This document shows, one piece after another, positions 27,915-36,416 of a DNA stretch of 64,000 nt. Position 1 is the stretch's first letter. Every line of letters starts with the position of its first letter. The notes below the pieces were generated by a model. The model was given only the letters and a program-made list of their open reading frames with translations. It was not told the origin of the DNA and made no database searches. This DNA comes from Arthrobacter oryzae (GTDB taxonomy: Bacteria; Actinomycetota; Actinomycetes; Actinomycetales; Micrococcaceae): positions 186,001-250,000 of the forward strand of contig NZ_RBIR01000002.1 in assembly GCF_003634095.1 (NCBI RefSeq). The letters are read 5' to 3'. The position numbers and the translations under genes were made by a program.

Positions 27915-28301
27915 ATGCCGGACGCCTGCGTCGAGGGGATCGCACGGTCCTACATCCAGGCCGTTGGCTCCCACAATATGGACACCCTTGATACTTTCCT
28001 CGACGAGGATCTCGTAGCCACATTCGCCGGCACGGTTCTCGACAAGGCCGGCTGGATGGCGGCACTCAAGCGCCTCCTCCCGGTGCTGGTCCGCAATGAG
28101 ATCCGGGAGGTCTTCACTGACCGCGACCGCGCCTGCATCGTGTACGACTTCGTCACCGATACGGCTGCCGGTGCCGTGAGGTGCATTGAGCTGCTCACGA
28201 TCACCGCAGACAAAATCCGCGAGATCGAACTCGTCCTGGATCGGATCGCCTTCGCCCCCGTCAACGAGTCCTTGAAGGCCCGGATTCCACCGCCCCGATG
28301 A
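27915..28301 (+). CDS. SnoaL-like / NTF2-fold small protein
   Basis: 128 aa from ATG 27915 with AAAGGA 7 nt upstream. The pattern helix-helix then mixed strands fits the NTF2-like cone fold: IARSYIQAVGSHNMDTLDTFLDEDLVATFAG at the N-terminus, then strands RNEIREVFTDRDRACIVYDFVT, AVRCIELLTITADKIREIELVLD. Such proteins are isomerases, cyclases or simply ligand-binding; the substrate is unknown. Likely monocistronic. Confidence 0.75.
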   Translation: MPDACVEGIARSYIQAVGSHNMDTLDTFLDEDLVATFAGTVLDKAGWMAALKRLLPVLVRNEIREVFTDRDRACIVYDFVTDTAAGAVRCIELLTITADKIREIELVLDRIAFAPVNESLKARIPPPR

Positions 28302-28469
28302 AGATCACCATCACTTCGCTGTGAGAGGCGCTGAGAGAAGCGCGCCCCGCGGACATTCACCAAGCAACGCAGCGGCGAGACTGCACCAGCGACCGCCGAG
28401 AGCCTTGCGTCGGCAAGATGGCATCGGCGAGGATGAATGCGATCCCCGTGCCGCGAAGAAGGAGCCGTG

Positions 28470-28811
28470 ATGACCAAGTACCTGATCTCGTTTCCGAGTG
28501 CCGCCATGGACTTCCCTGACGAAGAGCTGCAGGCCGTTTCGGATGCGGCGCATGCGGTGGTTCAGGAGGCGAAGGACGCCGGCGTCTGGGTGTTCGGCGG
28601 CGGCATCGATGAGAGCATCCCTCCGGTCATGGTCGACGGCGATGGAACCGTGCGCGAGGGCACGTACCCGCAGACGGCGCAGCTCGAAGGCGGCTACTCG
28701 GTGCTGGAGCTGCCCTCCTATGAGGCGGCCTTGGAGTGGGCCGCCAAGATCGCGGTCTCCTGCCGTTGCGCGCAGGAGGTGCGCGCTTTCCAATACGACC
28801 CCGCCAGCTAG
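28470..28811 (+). CDS. YCII/DGPF-domain protein
   Basis: 113 aa from ATG 28470 with AGAAGGAG 6 nt upstream. Family traits: MTKYLISFPSAAMDFPDEEL, then GVWVFGGGIDES, DGTVREGTYPQ, and the ending LEWAAKIAVSCRCAQEVRAF. YCII-like dimeric alpha/beta-barrel proteins are often small enzymes or act beside ECF sigma factors (DGPF domain), which is of interest because sigE lies 1 kb away, but no direct link is shown. Confidence 0.8.
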   Translation: MTKYLISFPSAAMDFPDEELQAVSDAAHAVVQEAKDAGVWVFGGGIDESIPPVMVDGDGTVREGTYPQTAQLEGGYSVLELPSYEAALEWAAKIAVSCRCAQEVRAFQYDPAS

Positions 28812-28946
28812 CACTCGCAAAACTGCGCCAAAGGGCAATCGCCTTCCCGGCCGCCGGGGCCACGGCGCTGCCGCCTCCGTGTCCCGTCCCGCCGGACACA
28901 GTACGCTGTAGTGAACACTCCCCTGCCGCCCAGAAAGCGATATCCC

Positions 28947-29579
28947 ATGAGCGCCGATAAGTCCACGAGCTGGTCCTATGCAGAAGATCTGCCTGCCGAG
29001 GATGAGGTCCTGTTGCACGCGCGCGAACGGTCTTTCGAGCTTGGCGTGACGCCGATCGGTCCCGGGGTGGGTGCCGTGCTGACGGTGCTGGCGGCTGCGT
29101 CCAAGGCACAGACCGCGGTGGAGATCGGCACCGGCGCCGGGGTGTCCGGCGTGTGCATCCTGCGCGGGCTGGGTCCGCAGGCTGTCCTGACGACCATCGA
29201 CGTCGACGTCGAGCACCTCAAGGCGGCACGGGAAGCGTTCCATGAAGCGGGCAGCCCCGCCAATCGCACCCGCACCATTTCGGGCCGGGCCGGGGATGTC
29301 CTCCCCCGTCTGACGGACAGCGCGTACGACCTCGTGTTCATTGACGCCGACAAACCGAACTACCCCAGCTATGTGGAACAGGCCGTGCGGCTGCTCAAGT
29401 CCGGCGGCCTGCTGATTGTCAATGACGCGCTCGACAAGGACCGGGTGGCGAATCCGGCAGCCCGGGATGCCACTACGGTGGTGCTCCGCCAGATCGGCAA
29501 GTCCATCCGCGACGACGACCGCCTCGCCTCTGCCATGCTGCCCACCGGCGACGGCCTGCTGATCGCGGTCAAGAAGTAG
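28947..29579 (+). CDS. AdoMet-dependent O-methyltransferase (Rv1220c-like)
   Basis: 210 aa from ATG 28947. Class I methyltransferase of the catechol-OMT type: SAM motif AVEIGTGAGVSGVCILRGL, acidic ribose-binding TIDVDVEHLKAAREAF, GRAGDVLPRL, then YDLVFIDADKPNYPSYVEQAVRLL with the metal-binding Asp. The methyl acceptor is unknown. A TACGCT box at 28902-28907 would give a leader of about 34 nt. Same position relative to sigE as Rv1220c. Followed by a strong terminator. Confidence 0.9.
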   Translation: MSADKSTSWSYAEDLPAEDEVLLHARERSFELGVTPIGPGVGAVLTVLAAASKAQTAVEIGTGAGVSGVCILRGLGPQAVLTTIDVDVEHLKAAREAFHEAGSPANRTRTISGRAGDVLPRLTDSAYDLVFIDADKPNYPSYVEQAVRLLKSGGLLIVNDALDKDRVANPAARDATTVVLRQIGKSIRDDDRLASAMLPTGDGLLIAVKK

Positions 29580-29636
29580 CGGCCGCAACCGCAGGCCCGC
29601 CCAGGCGTCACAGGTGACGTGCCGGGCGCCGACAAC

Positions 29637-29680
29637 AAAGGGCGGGGTCCGCAGCCTGATGGCTGGGACCCCGCCCTTTT
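29637..29680. terminator. Intrinsic terminator between the methyltransferase and DUF3117 genes
   Basis: Arms 29637-29650 (AAAGGGCGGGGTCC) and 29666-29679 are perfectly complementary, with AGCC/GGCT inner pairs, and are followed by T on the plus strand and by TTTGTTG on the minus strand. Shared by two converging genes. Confidence 0.9.
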
Positions 29681-29700
29681 GCGAATCTCTTGGTGCGGAG

Positions 29701-29868
29701 CTATTCGGTGACGCCTACGAGGCATTCCTTGAGGTTTGTCGCCTCAGCAGCGTTGAGTTCCACCACGAGTCGCCCCCCGCCTTCGAGCGGAACACGCATG
29801 ATCAGGCTTCGTCCCTCTTTTGTCACTTCCATAGGGCCGTCGCCGGTGCGTGGTTTCATTGCCGCCAT
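29701..29868 (-). CDS. DUF3117 small protein (Rv1211-like)
   Basis: 55 aa, the normal full length of this family: MAAMKPRTGDGPMEVTKEGR at the start, then LIMRVPLEGGGRLVVELNAAEA. GGAGGGG lies about 9-10 nt before ATG 29868. Nearly invariant in Actinobacteria, function unknown. Confidence 0.93.
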   Translation of the reverse strand: MAAMKPRTGDGPMEVTKEGRSLIMRVPLEGGGRLVVELNAAEATNLKECLVGVTE

Positions 29869-29886
29869 AAGGAATATCCCCTCCAT

Positions 29887-30154
29887 TAGTCCCTGACATA
29901 CCAGCCCGGCCGGGCTGCGTCCGCTTGGTCAATCTAGCCGTCCGGCAGCACTCCACGAGGCCGCCATGACAAACCGTTCACAGATGAACCGCGTGCGAAT
30001 AATCAGTGTGTGTTTATTCAGTGCGCTGTTATTCAGTGTGCTTCTTGTCCTTGCTTATCCTCTATTATCGCGTAACAATGCGCCCGGAGCTAATCGTTGG
30101 ACTTTCCCGCGCGCCCCGCAAAGCCGGGCCGGTGCCGCGAAATGGTGCCGTGCG
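29887..30154. other. AT-rich interval with a possible short hydrophobic ORF
   Basis: Part of this 268-bp gap (about 29990-30085) is strikingly AT-rich for this genome and has three near copies of TTATTCAGTGYG at 30001-30040. A frame opening at ATG 29966 on the plus strand encodes a hydrophobic segment (IISVCLFSALLFSVLLVLAY) with codon use unlike its neighbours, but it then runs about 120 bp into the converging mannosyltransferase gene with shadow-like sequence. It may be a gene remnant, a small membrane protein with a later frameshift, or promoter DNA. Confidence 0.35.
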
Positions 30155-31531
30155 TCACGGCGGATAGTCCCCTCCGCCCGGCAGCGGGGCCCACGCCCAC
30201 AACCACACAATCCAGACGATCTGCAGCAGCACAAACATGACCACCACCGCCCCGCGGTAAGCGCGGGAGCGTGAGAGGAGTGCCGCGCTCAGGGCGAGCG
30301 GGAACAGCGGCAACAGCATCCTAAACGTGCTGGTCTGGGGCTGCAGGAAGACCAGCAAATACCCCATGTAGCACCAGCACCAGAGCCGCAGCTCGGTGCC
30401 CAGCGCCACCACGGGCCGGGACATCATCAGCAGGGTGAACGCGGCAACGAACACGAACGGCGCCAGTATCCCGAGCGTCGGGCCGAACAGCATGATGCCG
30501 GTATCGAACCACGGCTTGAAGGGCACCAGGTCAGCGCCGCGCCATGCGGTTTCGGTCTTGGTGTAGGCGCTCGGATCGCCAGTCGCGGCCCAGGCGATGG
30601 CCGGCCACAGCAGAGCACCGATCCCGCTGACAACAGTGAGCCCGGCCAGGGACCAGAGCTGGGAGGTGGCGTGCACCGGACCGCCGCGCGGGCGCCCGGT
30701 TGCGAGGCCGTCGGTTGCGAGGCCCTCGGATGCGAGGCCCTCGCTTGCAGGGGTCTGGCCTGCCGGGGCCTTGGCCGCCAGACGCTCGGATGCGAGTCGT
30801 TGCCACATCCGGTACAGGAACAGCAGCCCCGTCATCGCGGCGAACGGCACGCCGGTGGGCCGGGAGAGGCACATCAGGACCACTACGGGCATGGCCCACA
30901 GGTACCGGCGCTCGAGGACCAGGAGCAGCGCGGCGCCGAGCAGCAACAGGTTAAGGGATTCGGCGTAGGGCACCTGTAACACCGGTGCCACCGGAAAGGC
31001 CGCCAGGAAGACGGTCCCCCACAGCGCCGTGCGGTGGGGGGCCCGGTGCCGGAAAATTCTGTAGGCCACAAGGGCAGCGCCAAGCCCGGAGAATAGCGCG
31101 ATGGCCGTCAGCGACCACGCGGGGCCCGTGCCCGTGAGTCCGGAAACCACCCGGCCCAGGACGGGAAACAGCGGGTAGAAGGCCCACGTGTTCTCCTCGA
31201 CGGTACCTGCGGCGCTGGTAGGCAGCAGCGCCGGGTACCCGGTCTGGAGCGCATCGGCGTACCAGCGGGCATCCCAGATATTGATGAAGTTCCAGTAGTC
31301 CGGCTTGGCGGGAAACCACGGATTCACGCCCTGGTGCAGGGCGGCTGCCATGAAGATGCAGGCGCTGAGGAGGCGGGCGAGGGCATACAGGCCGGCCACC
31401 TGGGCCCACCACGGCCACCTCGACAACCGGTCGCCGGCCGCTGCGATGCGTTTCCACAGAACAGCGGTCAGCCCCAGCGGTGTCCGGGCCTCAGGCCCCG
31501 CGACGGTCTCCGGGTTGTCCACGTGGCTCAC
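30155..31531 (-). CDS. PIG-V-like GT-C mannosyltransferase, polytopic membrane protein
   Basis: 458 aa from a GTG at 31531 that overlaps the stop of the DivIVA-domain gene as GTGA. About 9-11 membrane helices. The first outer loop carries the GT-C type signature NIWDARWYADALQTGYP with acidic residue and Trp as in PIG-V (WDGxWY). Later helices include FLAAFPVAPVLQVPYAESLNLL. Likely transfers mannose from polyprenyl-phosphate-mannose to a lipid or cell-wall acceptor outside. A cytosolic loop holds repeated LASEGLATDGLA units coded by 15-bp repeats. The acceptor cannot be predicted. Confidence 0.85.
   Translation of the reverse strand: MSHVDNPETVAGPEARTPLGLTAVLWKRIAAAGDRLSRWPWWAQVAGLYALARLLSACIFMAAALHQGVNPWFPAKPDYWNFINIWDARWYADALQTGYPALLPTSAAGTVEENTWAFYPLFPVLGRVVSGLTGTGPAWSLTAIALFSGLGAALVAYRIFRHRAPHRTALWGTVFLAAFPVAPVLQVPYAESLNLLLLGAALLLVLERRYLWAMPVVVLMCLSRPTGVPFAAMTGLLFLYRMWQRLASERLAAKAPAGQTPASEGLASEGLATDGLATGRPRGGPVHATSQLWSLAGLTVVSGIGALLWPAIAWAATGDPSAYTKTETAWRGADLVPFKPWFDTGIMLFGPTLGILAPFVFVAAFTLLMMSRPVVALGTELRLWCWCYMGYLLVFLQPQTSTFRMLLPLFPLALSAALLSRSRAYRGAVVVMFVLLQIVWIVWLWAWAPLPGGGDYPP
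30698..30742. repeat. 15-bp tandem repeat in the mannosyltransferase gene
   Basis: GGTTGCGAGGCCGTC at 30698, GGTTGCGAGGCCCTC at 30713 and GGATGCGAGGCCCTC at 30728, with a decayed fourth copy after. Encodes the (E/D)GLA(S/T) loop repeats in frame. Confidence 0.85.
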
Positions 31532-31884
31532 GGACCCTGCTCCGCCGGCGGGCGGAGGCGTTCCAGTTCCTCCCCGAGTGCCTCGATCTTCTGATCCTTG
31601 GCGACGATCTGGTCCCGCAGGTCATCCAGGACCTGGTCCACCTGGTCCATCCGGTAGCCGCGGAGCCCGACGGCAAAACGGAGCCGGTCGATGTCAGCCG
31701 CTGCCGCGTGCTCGGGCAGCAGCACCGGCGGCAGGGAGGCAACCGGCTCGTCGAAACCGTCCTCAAACGAGGCGGCCGCACCGCCGCCCCGGCCCCGGCC
31801 GAAGATCTTGGGCGCCAGGCCCGTGCCCAGGAGGACGGCGACGCCGATCAGCACTATCGCCAGGAAAACCAGGAAGAGACTCAC
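31528..31884 (-). CDS. DivIVA-domain repeat protein with N-terminal membrane helix
   Basis: 118 aa from the GTG at 31884. One helix FLVFLAIVLIGVAVLLGTG anchors it; after a Gly/Arg linker comes a DivIVA-domain repeat: IDRLRFAVGLRGYRMDQVDQVLDDLRDQI, then a short coiled coil. Position matches Rv1209. Possibly links a polar or septal scaffold to the envelope; that role is inferred from the family only. CACGAT lies 6 nt before the GTG. Confidence 0.87.
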   Translation of the reverse strand: MSLFLVFLAIVLIGVAVLLGTGLAPKIFGRGRGGGAAASFEDGFDEPVASLPPVLLPEHAAAADIDRLRFAVGLRGYRMDQVDQVLDDLRDQIVAKDQKIEALGEELERLRPPAEQGP

Positions 31885-31919
31885 TAGACCATCGTGCCAG
31901 ACGCCGGCGGCCGGACGCT

Positions 31920-32798
31920 TCAGCCGCGCGTTCGGTTGCCGTCCCCGTTGCCGTTCCCGTTGGCGTTCCCGTTCGGGTTTCGGTGGCGGGCGGCACCCTC
32001 CACGACGAGTTCGACGGCCAGCGCGGCGTCGTCCACCACCTGCACGAGGTCGAGGTCCTCCTCGGAAACCATCCCCTCCGCGACGAGCGTGTCACGGACC
32101 CATTCGAGCATCGGGGTCCAGAAGGCGGTTCCCACCAGCACGATCGGGAAGGACGTGACTTTGCGGGTCTGGACCAGGACCATGGCTTCGAAGAGCTCGT
32201 CCAGGGTGCCAAGGCCGCCGGGGAGCACGATGAAGCCCTGGGCGTACTTGACGAACATGGTCTTGCGGGCGAAGAAGTACCGGAAGTTGATGCCCAGGTC
32301 CACCCATTGGTTCATGCCCTGCTCAAAGGGCAGTTCAATCCCCAGCCCCACGGAGATGCCGTTGCCCTGCACGGCGCCCTTGTTCGCGGCCTCCATTGAA
32401 CCGGGACCGCCGCCCGTGATCACGGCCAGCCCGGCCTCGGCCAGTTTGCGCCCGACCTCGACGCCGAGCTCGTAGTTCAGGCTGCCCGGCAGGGTGCGGG
32501 CGGAGCCGAAGACGCTGACCGCGGGGCCAAGATCGGCGAGGGCGCCGAAGCCTTCCACGAACTCACTCTGGATCCGCAGGACGCGCCAGGGATCGGTGTG
32601 CACGAACTGCCCCGGCCCCTTGGTGTCCAGCAAGGTCTGGTCCGACATCGTGACCTTGGCGGCCTTGCGGCGCAGCTCGAGCGGGCCCTTATGGCGGATC
32701 CCGTTGGGTCCCGGAGTCATGCGGGCCTCCCGGGCAGGCTTCCCTGCGGCGTTGGGGTCGGCGTCTTGCTTGGGGCCTTGCTGCGGATCGGTACTCAT
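31920..32798 (-). CDS. LOG-family Rossmann protein (cytokinin riboside monophosphate phosphoribohydrolase-like)
   Basis: 292 aa from ATG 32798; TAGCCT ends 6 nt before it, which favours this ATG over one at 32804. Signature motifs: AVSVFGSART, ITGGGPGSMEAANKGA and VLPGGLGTLDELFE (PGGxGTxxE), which build the nucleotide site of LOG enzymes that split the N-glycosidic bond of AMP-type nucleotides. In M. tuberculosis the neighbour Rv1205 makes cytokinins. The N-terminal 60 residues are polar, and the C-terminus ends in an Asn-Gly repeat similar in style to the one in the RNB protein. Confidence 0.9.
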   Translation of the reverse strand: MSTDPQQGPKQDADPNAAGKPAREARMTPGPNGIRHKGPLELRRKAAKVTMSDQTLLDTKGPGQFVHTDPWRVLRIQSEFVEGFGALADLGPAVSVFGSARTLPGSLNYELGVEVGRKLAEAGLAVITGGGPGSMEAANKGAVQGNGISVGLGIELPFEQGMNQWVDLGINFRYFFARKTMFVKYAQGFIVLPGGLGTLDELFEAMVLVQTRKVTSFPIVLVGTAFWTPMLEWVRDTLVAEGMVSEEDLDLVQVVDDAALAVELVVEGAARHRNPNGNANGNGNGDGNRTRG

Positions 32799-32804
32799 GC
32801 CCAT

Positions 32805-33005
32805 AGGCTAGCGCGGAACACCGGCTCCGCCGCTCCGGCACGTCGGCGGCGAAGCGTCCGTGCGAGCCGCCAAGGCCCCGCGGCGGCGGCGCCGCAGGGG
32901 CCGGCCGAGACACCGCCGGAGGCCCTGACGTGCAGGTATCTCTTGAATCACGATCCTCGCCAAAGGCAGTGATTGCGGTCATACCGCGTCAATCTTCGAT
33001 AGATT
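32805..33005. promoter_or_regulatory. Divergent leaderless promoters, LOG gene and gluA
   Basis: TAGCCT on the minus strand (32810-32805) is 6 nt before ATG 32798; TAGATT on the plus strand (33000-33005) is 6 nt before ATG 33012. The 200 bp between contain nothing else that I can identify. Confidence 0.55.
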
Positions 33006-33011
33006 CTTCTT

Positions 33012-33767
33012 ATGACTACTCAAGTGCCCGGCGATGCGCTCGTCTCCCTGAAGGCCGTGAACAAGCATTACGGCCAGCTGCACGTCCTGAAGGACATCAA
33101 CCTGAATGTCCGCAAGGGTGAGGTCGTTGTTGTCATCGGACCCTCCGGTTCCGGCAAGTCAACGCTGTGCCGAGCCATCAACCGCCTGGAAACGATCGAC
33201 GACGGCGAGATCAGGATCGATGGCAAGGAACTGCCCGCGGAGGGCAAGGAACTGGCGAAGCTGCGCGCCGACGTCGGCATGGTCTTCCAGTCCTTCAACC
33301 TGTTTGCCCACAAGACCATCCTGGAAAACGTGACCCTCGGCCCGATCAAGGTCAAGGGTGTCTCCAAGGCCGAGGCCGACAAGGACGCCATGGCCCTACT
33401 GGAGCGCGTCGGCGTCGGGCATCAGGCCCCCAAGCTTCCGGCGCAGCTCTCCGGCGGCCAGCAGCAGCGCGTTGCCATTGCCCGCGCCCTGGCCATGAAG
33501 CCGAAGGTGATGCTTTTCGATGAGCCCACCTCTGCGCTGGACCCGGAAATGATCAACGAGGTCCTGGACGTCATGGTCCAGCTCGCCAAGGAGGGCATGA
33601 CCATGATCGTGGTCACCCACGAGATGGGCTTCGCCCGCAAGGCCGCCGACCGCGTCGTGTTCATGGCCGACGGCCAGATCGTCGAGGACGCGACCCCTGA
33701 GGAATTCTTTTCCAATCCCAAGAGCAGCCGGGCCAAGGATTTCCTGTCCAAGCTTCTGACGCACTAA
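33012..33767 (+). CDS. gluA: Polar amino-acid (glutamate-type) ABC transporter ATPase
   Basis: 251 aa. Walker [14 protein letters not shown]-loop [19 protein letters not shown], signature LSGGQQQR, Walker [16 protein letters not shown], and H-loop VTHEMGF. It belongs to the GlnQ/GluA class. First gene of gluABCD; its start has no ribosome site and lies 6 nt after TAGATT, so the operon mRNA is probably leaderless. Confidence 0.9.
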   Translation: MTTQVPGDALVSLKAVNKHYGQLHVLKDINLNVRKGEVVVVIGPSGSGKSTLCRAINRLETIDDGEIRIDGKELPAEGKELAKLRADVGMVFQSFNLFAHKTILENVTLGPIKVKGVSKAEADKDAMALLERVGVGHQAPKLPAQLSGGQQQRVAIARALAMKPKVMLFDEPTSALDPEMINEVLDVMVQLAKEGMTMIVVTHEMGFARKAADRVVFMADGQIVEDATPEEFFSNPKSSRAKDFLSKLLTH

Positions 33768-33825
33768 GTCCCGACGAGTTCGCACTCTGGCCGCCGGATG
33801 GCGGCCGTCCAATGAAAGGAATGTC

Positions 33826-34710
33826 ATGAAGGCATTTTTGACCCGAAGGAAAACCCTTCTGGTTGCCGCATCCGCAGCACTCGCGCTCAGCCTGAGCGCC
33901 TGTGGCGGCAGCTCCTCCACTACCACTAACCCGCCCGTAGCCGAGAAGCCGAGCTTTGCTGCCGATTCCACCATGGCCAAGCTTTCAAACGCCGGAAAGA
34001 TCACCATCGGCACCAAGTTCGACCAGCCCCTCTTCGGCCAGAAGGGCCTCGACGGCAAGCCGGTTGGCTTCGACGTCGAAATCGGCAAGCTGATTGCCGC
34101 CAAGCTGGGCATCCCCGCCGACAAGATCGAGTGGGTTGAAACGGTCTCCGCTAACCGCGAGGAGTTCCTCAAGCAGGGCAAGGTGGACATGATCGTCGCC
34201 ACCTACACGATCAACGACAAGCGCAAGACCCAAGTTGACTTCGCCGGCCCGTACTACGAGGCCGGACAGGCCCTCATGGTGAACAAGGACAACAACTCCA
34301 TCACCAAGCCCGAGGACCTCAAGGGCAAGAACGTCTGCTCCGTGACCGGCTCCACCCCGGCCCAGACGATCGTGGAGAAGTATGGAGCAGTCCTGGTTCC
34401 GGCCGCGACCTACTCCGCCTGCCTTGAGCCGCTGCGCAACCACCAGGTTGAAGCCGTCACCACTGACAACGTGATCCTGGCCGGGTTCGTGTCCAAGGAA
34501 CCGGATGCGTTCAAGCTGGCCTCGGACCAGACCTTCACCAAGGAGCCCTACGGCATCGGCCTGAAGAAGGACGATAAGACCTTCCGCATGTGGATCAATG
34601 ACCAGCTGGAGGCCTTCGCCAAGGACGGGTCCTACAAGAAGGCCTGGGACGCCACCGCCGGCACCGTCATCAAGACCGCGCCCGAGCTTCCCGCGATCAA
34701 CCGCTACTAG
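33826..34710 (+). CDS. gluB: Glutamate-type solute-binding lipoprotein
   Basis: 294 aa. Signal peptide with lipobox LSLSAC, Cys26 being the lipidated residue, then a Ser/Thr linker and a type II periplasmic-binding fold (ITIGTKFDQPLFGQ, GFDVEIGKLIAAKLGI, IVATYTINDKRKTQVDFAGPYY). The two internal Cys (CSVTGSTPAQ ... YSACLEPL) could form a disulfide, as in glutamate/glutamine binders. Captures the amino acid outside the membrane. A strong stem-loop lies between it and gluC. Confidence 0.9.
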   Translation: MKAFLTRRKTLLVAASAALALSLSACGGSSSTTTNPPVAEKPSFAADSTMAKLSNAGKITIGTKFDQPLFGQKGLDGKPVGFDVEIGKLIAAKLGIPADKIEWVETVSANREEFLKQGKVDMIVATYTINDKRKTQVDFAGPYYEAGQALMVNKDNNSITKPEDLKGKNVCSVTGSTPAQTIVEKYGAVLVPAATYSACLEPLRNHQVEAVTTDNVILAGFVSKEPDAFKLASDQTFTKEPYGIGLKKDDKTFRMWINDQLEAFAKDGSYKKAWDATAGTVIKTAPELPAINRY

Positions 34711-34716
34711 TCGGCT

Positions 34717-34763
34717 GTGGCGGCTGCCGGGCAGCGGATTTTCCGCAGCTCGGCAGCCGCCAC
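34717..34763 (+). other. Intercistronic stem-loop after gluB
   Basis: Perfect 13-bp arms 34717-34729 (GTGGCGGCTGCCG) and 34751-34763, with an inner GCGGA/TCCGC stem, and no U run. Such stems stabilise the upstream part of ABC operons, raising binding protein above permease. Confidence 0.7.
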
Positions 34764-34808
34764 GCCCGTCTTCCGCATGGAATCCCCTCAACGCAGCTGA
34801 AGGAACTT

Positions 34809-35459
34809 ATGGACGTCATCATTGAAAACCTCCCGCAGTATTGGGACGGTTTTCTCCGAACCCTCTTCCTGTCCGTGGTCTCGGGGATTATCGCCTTGAT
34901 CTTCGGTACTGTGCTCGCCGCCGCCCGTGTCTCGCCCATCGCCGCGCTGCGCGGCTTCAGCATGGTGTACGTCGAGATCGTCCGGAACACGCCGCTGACC
35001 ATCGCGTTCTTCTTCGCGGCCGTGGTTCTGCCCCGCCTCGGCATCACCTTCCAGCAGTTCGAGGTGGCGGCCATCATCGCGCTGAGCGCCTACACCTCGG
35101 CCTTCATCGCCGAGGCCGTACGCTCCGGCGTCAACAGTGTCCCGGTGGGCCAGGCAGAGGCCGCCCGCAGCATCGGCATGAAGTTCAGCCAGGTGCTCAC
35201 CCTCATCATCCTTCCGCAGGCCCTGCGCACCGTCATCCCGCCGCTGATCAACATTCTGATCGCCTTGGTCAAGAACTCCTCCGTGGCCGGCGCGTTCTAC
35301 GTGCTGGAGCTGTTCGGCCAAGGCAAGCAGCTGGCCAACGCCAACGGCGACGCGGTCGTGTGGGTCCTGGTCGGCGTCGCGTTCTTCTACCTGCTGATAA
35401 CCATCCCGCTTGGCTACCTCGCCAACGTCGTTGAACGAAAGGTGGCAATCGCGCGATGA
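34809..35459 (+). CDS. gluC: Glutamate-type ABC permease, first subunit
   Basis: 216 aa with about five membrane helices. The MetI-type permease loop with the EAA motif reads AEAVRSGVNSVPVGQAEAARSIGMKFSQVL, the surface that meets the ATPase. The beginning MDVIIENLPQYWDGFLRTLFLSV is typical of GlnP/HisM-like proteins. Its stop overlaps the gluD start as ATGA. Confidence 0.92.
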   Translation: MDVIIENLPQYWDGFLRTLFLSVVSGIIALIFGTVLAAARVSPIAALRGFSMVYVEIVRNTPLTIAFFFAAVVLPRLGITFQQFEVAAIIALSAYTSAFIAEAVRSGVNSVPVGQAEAARSIGMKFSQVLTLIILPQALRTVIPPLINILIALVKNSSVAGAFYVLELFGQGKQLANANGDAVVWVLVGVAFFYLLITIPLGYLANVVERKVAIAR

Positions 35460-36292
35460 GTTCAGTTCTCTACGACGTCCCCGGCCCCAAGGCCCGCCGC
35501 ATCTCGCTGATCGGCTCCATCATCGGCGTCGTCGTGATCGGTGGCCTCCTGGTCCTGGCGGTCATGACGCTCGCCCAGCAGGGAATCTTCGACGCCAACC
35601 GCTGGGCGGTGTTCCAGATTCCCGATGTCTGGGTGCTGATCGCCAATGGCATCGGCGCCACGCTCGCCGCTGCGGCAGTGGCGGCGGTGATTGCCTTCCC
35701 GCTCGGCCTGCTCCTGTGCCTGATGCGCATCTCGGACAACGCCTGGATCAGGGTGCCCACCCGGATCGTGCTGGAATTCCTGCGCGGCATGCCCGTGGTG
35801 CTGATGATGCTGTTCGTGCTGCTCGTCTTCGCCACCAGCTCGTTCGTCGCTGTCGTGGCCGGCCTGGTGCTGTACAACTCGGCGATTTTTGCCGAGATCA
35901 TCCGCGCCGGTGTCCAGTCGCTGCCCAAGGGCCAGCGTGAGGCTGGCCTGGCGATTGGCCTCACCAGCTTCCAGTCCCGGCTGACCATTGAGCTGCCGCA
36001 GGCCATCCGGCGCATGCTGCCCTCGCTGGTGGCGCAGCTCGTGGTGCTGCTCAAGGACACCTCGCTCGGCTACATCGTTGCCTACGGCGAGCTGCTCCGG
36101 GCAGTGCAGGTCATGGCCGACTTCCTCGGCCCGCAATACCTGTTCCCGGTGTTCTTCGTGGCCGCGGCCATCTACATCGCCATCGACCTGGCCGTCTCCC
36201 GCCTCGCCATCTGGCTGGAGCGGCGCGGCTCCAGGCGCGCCGCCGGCGGCGTGGCGCACGTGCCGGTTGCCGGAATCCCGGCGGCCAAGTAG
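35456..36292 (+). CDS. gluD: Glutamate-type ABC permease, second subunit
   Basis: 278 aa, about five to six membrane helices. EAA loop: AEIIRAGVQSLPKGQREAGLAIGLTSFQSR. A 30-residue polar N-terminus and an Arg/Ala-rich tail extend the core. Coupled to gluC by an ATGA overlap; followed by a strong terminator. Confidence 0.92.
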   Translation: MSSVLYDVPGPKARRISLIGSIIGVVVIGGLLVLAVMTLAQQGIFDANRWAVFQIPDVWVLIANGIGATLAAAAVAAVIAFPLGLLLCLMRISDNAWIRVPTRIVLEFLRGMPVVLMMLFVLLVFATSSFVAVVAGLVLYNSAIFAEIIRAGVQSLPKGQREAGLAIGLTSFQSRLTIELPQAIRRMLPSLVAQLVVLLKDTSLGYIVAYGELLRAVQVMADFLGPQYLFPVFFVAAAIYIAIDLAVSRLAIWLERRGSRRAAGGVAHVPVAGIPAAK

Positions 36293-36333
36293 GTCTCCTC
36301 GGTTCAAGGCCCGTCAACGCATAAGCCTGTCAA

Positions 36334-36381
36334 CGCATAAAGGGTCCGGAAACCCCGTGGGGTTTCCGGACCCTTTGTGCG
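36334..36381. terminator. Terminator of gluABCD, shared with dapE
   Basis: Arms 36339-36356 (AAAGGGTCCGGAAACCCC) and 36359-36376 are perfect; outer pairs extend the stem to about 23 bp with one G-T. Just before it GTCAACGCATAA occurs twice (36313 and 36329). Lies between converging genes. Confidence 0.85.
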
Positions 36382-36416
36382 TGCGGGTCGCTTGTCGGCG
36401 GTAAGCCCTAGGCGCC

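Noticed and set aside
28311..29588. 425-codon minus-strand frame
   Set aside because: Overlaps the YCII and O-methyltransferase genes, which have recognisable domains and ribosome sites; product is a shadow.
29966..30274. 102-codon hydrophobic plus-strand ORF as a certain gene
   Set aside because: Only the first half looks protein-like; the rest runs into a converging gene in shadow-like sequence. Kept only as a low-confidence interval and a finding.
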